DNA of 60,560 bases from Alistipes sp. CAG:831 (lineage in GTDB: Bacteria; Bacteroidota; Bacteroidia; Bacteroidales; UBA932), in assembly GCA_000432775.1 (NCBI GenBank), contig HF990412.1:5686-66245 (forward strand), given 5' to 3'. Shown one piece after another: positions 57,582 to 60,560 of the stretch (the stretch's first letter is position 1; each line of letters begins with the position of its first letter). The position numbers and the translations under genes are program-made. A model generated the notes under the pieces. The model was not told the origin of the DNA, made no database searches, and saw only the letters and a program-made list of their open reading frames with translations.

Positions 57582-58203
57582 TTTCGCCGTATGCGTCGGG
57601 CGTCAGCTCGGCAGCGGCGGGCACAATGTCGCTCTCGCCATCTCCAGGAAGATGGGCATCGCATTCTATGACAAGGAAATAATCAACCAGGCCGCGAAGG
57701 ACAGCGGGCTGGATCCTGAGTATTTCGAGAAGGTGGACGAGAAACCCACCATTCCGATCTTAGGCGGCTTCGCCGGGGTGCATATCCCGTTCTTCTCGGG
57801 AGGATATATCGATACCGAGAACTATCTGGGCAACAACAACCTCTTCAAGATCCAGAGCCGTACCATAGAGATGCTGGCCGACAAGGGGCCCGGGGTTTTC
57901 GTGGGCCGCTGCGCCGACTATATCCTGCGCGACCGTCCGAGGGTGCTGTCTGTGTTCATCACGGCCACTATGGAGGACCGTGTCGGGCGTCTGTCCAATC
58001 TGCTTTCCATCACTCCCGAGGAAGCGGAAGCCCAGATAAAGGAATGCGACCGCAAACGGGCCGAGTACTATAACTACTTCACATTCAAGAAGTGGGGAGA
58101 TTCTGCCTCTTACGACCTGTGTCTGAGCACTTCCCTTTTCGGGGAGGAGGAGACGGCCGACCGCATAGTCGCCATCGTCCGCGACAAGATACTGAAAGAC
58201 TGA
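57562..58203 (+). CDS. Cytidylate kinase-like family protein
   Basis: 213 aa P-loop kinase-like protein: CVGRQLGSGGHNVALAISRK (modified P-loop), FYDKEIINQAAKDSGL, and VFVGRCADYILRD, then VFITATMEDRVGRL. This matches the cytidylate-kinase-like family distinct from Cmk itself. The start overlaps the MATE gene by 20 bp, so co-translation is likely. The substrate is uncertain; it is not the main CMP kinase. Confidence 0.85.
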   Translation: MNSYSHNFAVCVGRQLGSGGHNVALAISRKMGIAFYDKEIINQAAKDSGLDPEYFEKVDEKPTIPILGGFAGVHIPFFSGGYIDTENYLGNNNLFKIQSRTIEMLADKGPGVFVGRCADYILRDRPRVLSVFITATMEDRVGRLSNLLSITPEEAEAQIKECDRKRAEYYNYFTFKKWGDSASYDLCLSTSLFGEEETADRIVAIVRDKILKD

Positions 58204-58204
58204 T

Positions 58205-59665
58205 TCAGTGGTCGTAGACCTGGGCGAAGAAGGGATTGCCGGCGGCTATGGCCTCAAAATTCCAGGGGTTGGGATTGGCCGGGTCGTACTTGGGCAGACA
58301 TTCGGGACACCAGTGTCCTCCCCGCAGGACGGTGTTGGGGGTCATCTCGAACTCGTGGCCGAACTGGCAGCGCCATTTCAACGGGGTGAAGAGGTCGCCG
58401 GGAGTCATGCTCTCCGAGAGACATTTTCCGCCGCGGAATTCCGCTGCATCCCGCATATCCTCTATATTCAGTTCGGACAGGGGCTTGGTCTCATCGTAGC
58501 CGTGGTTCAGGACTACAGCGTCCTCGGGACGGTCGGAAGGCCGGCTGAGGTCCATGTCCTTCCATGCCGGGATGGCCTTCCACTCCTCGATGGAGCCGAA
58601 GTGGGCCTTGATACGTCCGGTGTCACCGTGCTTCAGCCAGTAGAGTGTGCCGAGAGGATTGCTGACGGCCACATGGCGCATGAACGCCTTGATGGCGAAG
58701 GCCGGAGCTATGGGTGCCAGCGAGAAATACCAGGGCAGCTGCCGTTTCATGCGCCGGAAATATTCTTCCGCGCTGACTCCTTCCCTGAAGTGCAGCATCT
58801 CTTCCAGCCGGTCGGCATCGAGATACCATTCCCCATGGAAGTTGCGGGTAGCGAACCAGTTGGCTCCGAATACCTTTTCCACGGGAGGACAGCCCATGCC
58901 CTTCAGAAGCATTGACTCGAACTCGTAGTTGGTCAGGCGGAATGGGGCTCCGCTGCTGAGATTGTAGAAACCTCTCCAGAAATCCTCCGGGACGCCGTCC
59001 TCGCAGACATTTGCGCAGACTCTGCCGGAGTCTTCCAGGGTACTCCACTCCAGAACCCCGCGCAGAGGCACGTGGCAGGCTATCGGGTCGTTGGCCTTCT
59101 TGAGCAGGTCGGGATAGAGCATGCCGGTCTGGCGGATCGACACCCACCGTTTCAGACCGGACTCGGCGAATACCAGCTCCGCCAGGCATTTGGATACGGA
59201 GTACCAGTCGAAGATGCTGGTGTAGATGGGATCGCCGCAGCGGCCCCAGTGCCTGGGCGGAAGATGGTTGCCCACCTGGGCCACCGAGCCGATGTACACG
59301 GCACCGATCTCATCCGGACGGGGCTGTGCCTTGATGGCCCGGACGACGTTCTGAGCGCCAAGGACATTGACCTTCAGGGTCCTTTCAGGATACATGTCCG
59401 CCATCGGCGAGACCATTCCGCCGATATGAAGGACGAAGTCCGCTCCCGTGACGCCCTTGAGCACTGCCTCATAGTCCGTGAGGTCGCCCCAGATGACATG
59501 GACGGAGGGATGGTCCTGAAATGGTCTTAATTTCTTGAAATTCTTCTTGCCGGGTCTGGCCAGCAGGACTATGTCGAATCTGTCGGAGCGCCGCAGCAGC
59601 TCTCTGAACGCGGCACCTCCCATATTGCCTGTGGCACCGGTGATGAAAACTCTTTTCTTACTCAT
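58205..59665 (-). CDS. NAD-dependent epimerase/dehydratase with C-terminal zinc-finger-like region
   Basis: 486 aa. Extended SDR: ITGATGNMGGAAFRELLRR (NAD loop), VLHIGGMVSPMADMYPE and the YSVSK catalytic Tyr/Lys. The usual domain ends near residue 320. About 110 residues from 375 on hold CQFGHEFEMTPNTVLRGGHW followed by CPEC, a likely Cys/His metal site not typical of the family. It overlaps the upstream FKBP gene by 8 bp, so both are probably in one operon. Substrate unknown: sugar nucleotide, steroid or other ketone are all possible. Confidence 0.82.
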   Translation of the reverse strand: MSKKRVFITGATGNMGGAAFRELLRRSDRFDIVLLARPGKKNFKKLRPFQDHPSVHVIWGDLTDYEAVLKGVTGADFVLHIGGMVSPMADMYPERTLKVNVLGAQNVVRAIKAQPRPDEIGAVYIGSVAQVGNHLPPRHWGRCGDPIYTSIFDWYSVSKCLAELVFAESGLKRWVSIRQTGMLYPDLLKKANDPIACHVPLRGVLEWSTLEDSGRVCANVCEDGVPEDFWRGFYNLSSGAPFRLTNYEFESMLLKGMGCPPVEKVFGANWFATRNFHGEWYLDADRLEEMLHFREGVSAEEYFRRMKRQLPWYFSLAPIAPAFAIKAFMRHVAVSNPLGTLYWLKHGDTGRIKAHFGSIEEWKAIPAWKDMDLSRPSDRPEDAVVLNHGYDETKPLSELNIEDMRDAAEFRGGKCLSESMTPGDLFTPLKWRCQFGHEFEMTPNTVLRGGHWCPECLPKYDPANPNPWNFEAIAAGNPFFAQVYDH

Positions 59666-60560
59666 TGTCTTCGTCCTCTATCCAGACATCGAAACGCAGG
59701 GGTACGTAACCGGGGATGGAGCCGCTGCCGGTAGTGCCGTAGCCGAGATTGGAGTAGAACACTGTGACAGCCTCCTCTCCCGGTTTCATGCCGTAAAGGG
59801 CCTTGTTGAAGCCTGCTACGAAGGAATTCTCATCCATTGCCTCAGTGCTGTCGGACAAGTACTGATAGGAGGTGGCGGAGTAGGTGGTGCCGCTGCTGTA
59901 TATGCGGTATCTTTTGGCGGAGTCCTCTATGTTGGTGTCGAAGACGGTGCCGTTAAGGAATCTTCCTATGTACCGGACCTGGATGTAATCGCCGGAATCA
60001 AGGGTGTCCTGGAGATTGGAACGGGTCTTTCTGTAGTAGAACCCGTAGGCGGTAGAGTCGGAGATGGAAGGAAGATTTTCCGCCAGGTAGCTCTCTATCT
60101 GGTCTATCTGATATTGATCAATATTGTCTATGACCTTGTGGAGGTGAATCTCGTAGATAAGGGATGAGCCTGCGCCCTGGGATATCTCCATCCCGCTCTC
60201 GGTGTCGAGCAGGACTGCGGGTATTATGGCTTTAGTATAGCCTCCTTCCTTCATTCCGGTCATTATTTCGATGATACCGGAGGTGCTGTTGTTCAGGTCC
60301 CAGATCTGCGGGTCATAGTATCCCGAATAGGTGTATTCGCCCAGCTGCTTGGCCAGACTGTCGCCGGTGTAGCCGCTCAGTGTGCCGTTGAGGTAGGAGA
60401 TGGTGTAGTCCACGAGCACATATGAGGTGTCATCCGGCGTACGTCCCGAACCCGGCAGGGAGTCAACAATGTAGAGGCCGGAAGGGCTTTTGACGGCGTC
60501 CGGATAGTATGTCTCGATGTATGCTTCCAGAATGCGGTTCTGGACCGAGTCTGAACTCTC
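59658..60560 (-). CDS. FKBP-type peptidyl-prolyl isomerase, probably double-domain (N-terminus beyond window)
   Basis: The frame runs off the right edge; about 300 residues are visible. Two FKBP-like units can be seen. The first (LYIVDSLPGSGRTPDDTSYV, GYTKAIIPAVLL) is degenerate. The second has the standard GDYIQVRYIGRFLNGTVFD, SFVAGFNKALYGMKPGEEA and FYSNLGYGTTGSGSIPGYVP pattern, ending VPLRFDVWIED. Bacteroidetes often have such envelope lipoproteins; the signal peptide would lie outside the window. It helps folding of exported proteins. Confidence 0.88.
   Translation of the reverse strand, partial: ESSDSVQNRILEAYIETYYPDAVKSPSGLYIVDSLPGSGRTPDDTSYVLVDYTISYLNGTLSGYTGDSLAKQLGEYTYSGYYDPQIWDLNNSTSGIIEIMTGMKEGGYTKAIIPAVLLDTESGMEISQGAGSSLIYEIHLHKVIDNIDQYQIDQIESYLAENLPSISDSTAYGFYYRKTRSNLQDTLDSGDYIQVRYIGRFLNGTVFDTNIEDSAKRYRIYSSGTTYSATSYQYLSDSTEAMDENSFVAGFNKALYGMKPGEEAVTVFYSNLGYGTTGSGSIPGYVPLRFDVWIEDEDNE

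Noticed and set aside
1..60560. CRISPR array, rRNA or complete insertion sequence
   Set aside because: No regularly spaced repeats, rRNA segments or paired inverted repeats with a transposase were seen on reading the window.

Overview
The window is chromosomal DNA of a Bacteroidota bacterium, most likely order Bacteroidales. Supporting signs: type III glutamine synthetase, repeated promoters of the Bacteroidetes type (TTTG, 18-20 bp, TAnnTTTG) ahead of many genes, few Shine-Dalgarno sites, a CstA carbon-starvation carrier, a PurF paralogue of the type I recall from this phylum, and an ackA-ptb-buk operon. Core genes are GC-rich. I cannot fix the genus.

Layout. (1) 1-2690, minus strand: an acyl-ACP thioesterase, a steroid 5-alpha-reductase homologue and an Old Yellow Enzyme flavoprotein (cut by the window edge), apparently one operon with possible steroid or bile-acid chemistry. 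(2) 2716-7388, plus: pyrG, a glutaminyl-peptide cyclotransferase and glnN. (3) 7410-37349, plus: a large surface-polysaccharide (O-antigen or capsule-like) locus of mosaic base composition. It holds a membrane PglF-type UDP-sugar 4,6-dehydratase, Wzx flippase, Wzy polymerase, two DegT-type aminotransferases, a WecF-like (GT56) transferase, NeuD/PglD-like and GNAT acyltransferases, a deacetylase and a PglC-type initiating transferase. Embedded in it (22762-32272) is a miniature acyl-ACP pathway: three acyl carrier proteins, two FabH-like ketosynthases, three FabG-like reductases, an AMP-forming ligase, two sugar-transfer-type ATP-grasp proteins and a GNAT. It plausibly makes and attaches an unusual hydroxy-acyl group to an amino sugar, and is the best candidate for an undescribed system. 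(4) 37350-39060: an ABC-type ATPase and a PD-(D/E)XK-like protein beside a tRNA-Lys gene, a candidate two-gene defence module. (5) 39283-60560: mostly housekeeping genes (clpC-type, gyrA, a TPR protein, an AI-2E family permease, an RRM protein, a PurF paralogue, comEC, ackA-ptb-buk, cstA, a MATE exporter, a kinase-like protein, an epimerase and an FKBP isomerase cut by the window edge).

The polysaccharide locus shows unusual sequence plasticity. A 12-C tract frameshifts a hexapeptide acyltransferase. A 21-bp tandem duplication puts a stop in the PglE-like aminotransferase. A diverged in-frame 219-bp tandem duplication lies inside the other aminotransferase. A 93-bp diverged relic of the pglC 3' end sits between two small-ORF/GNAT modules. 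Two paralogous ParE-type toxin-antitoxin pairs flank the wzx-aminotransferase pair. Together these point to repeated homologous exchange between strains and possibly phase variation; assembly or sequencing error must be excluded for each.

How the genes may work together: PglF-type dehydratase, PglE-type aminotransferase, PglD/NeuD-type acyltransferase and PglC-type phosphoglycosyl transferase would make and load a bacillosamine-like (2,4-diamino-2,4,6-trideoxy) sugar onto undecaprenyl phosphate. The GT56 enzyme would add a second sugar, the ACP cassette would supply a special N- or O-acyl group, and Wzx/Wzy would flip and polymerise the unit. This chain is inference from families and context.
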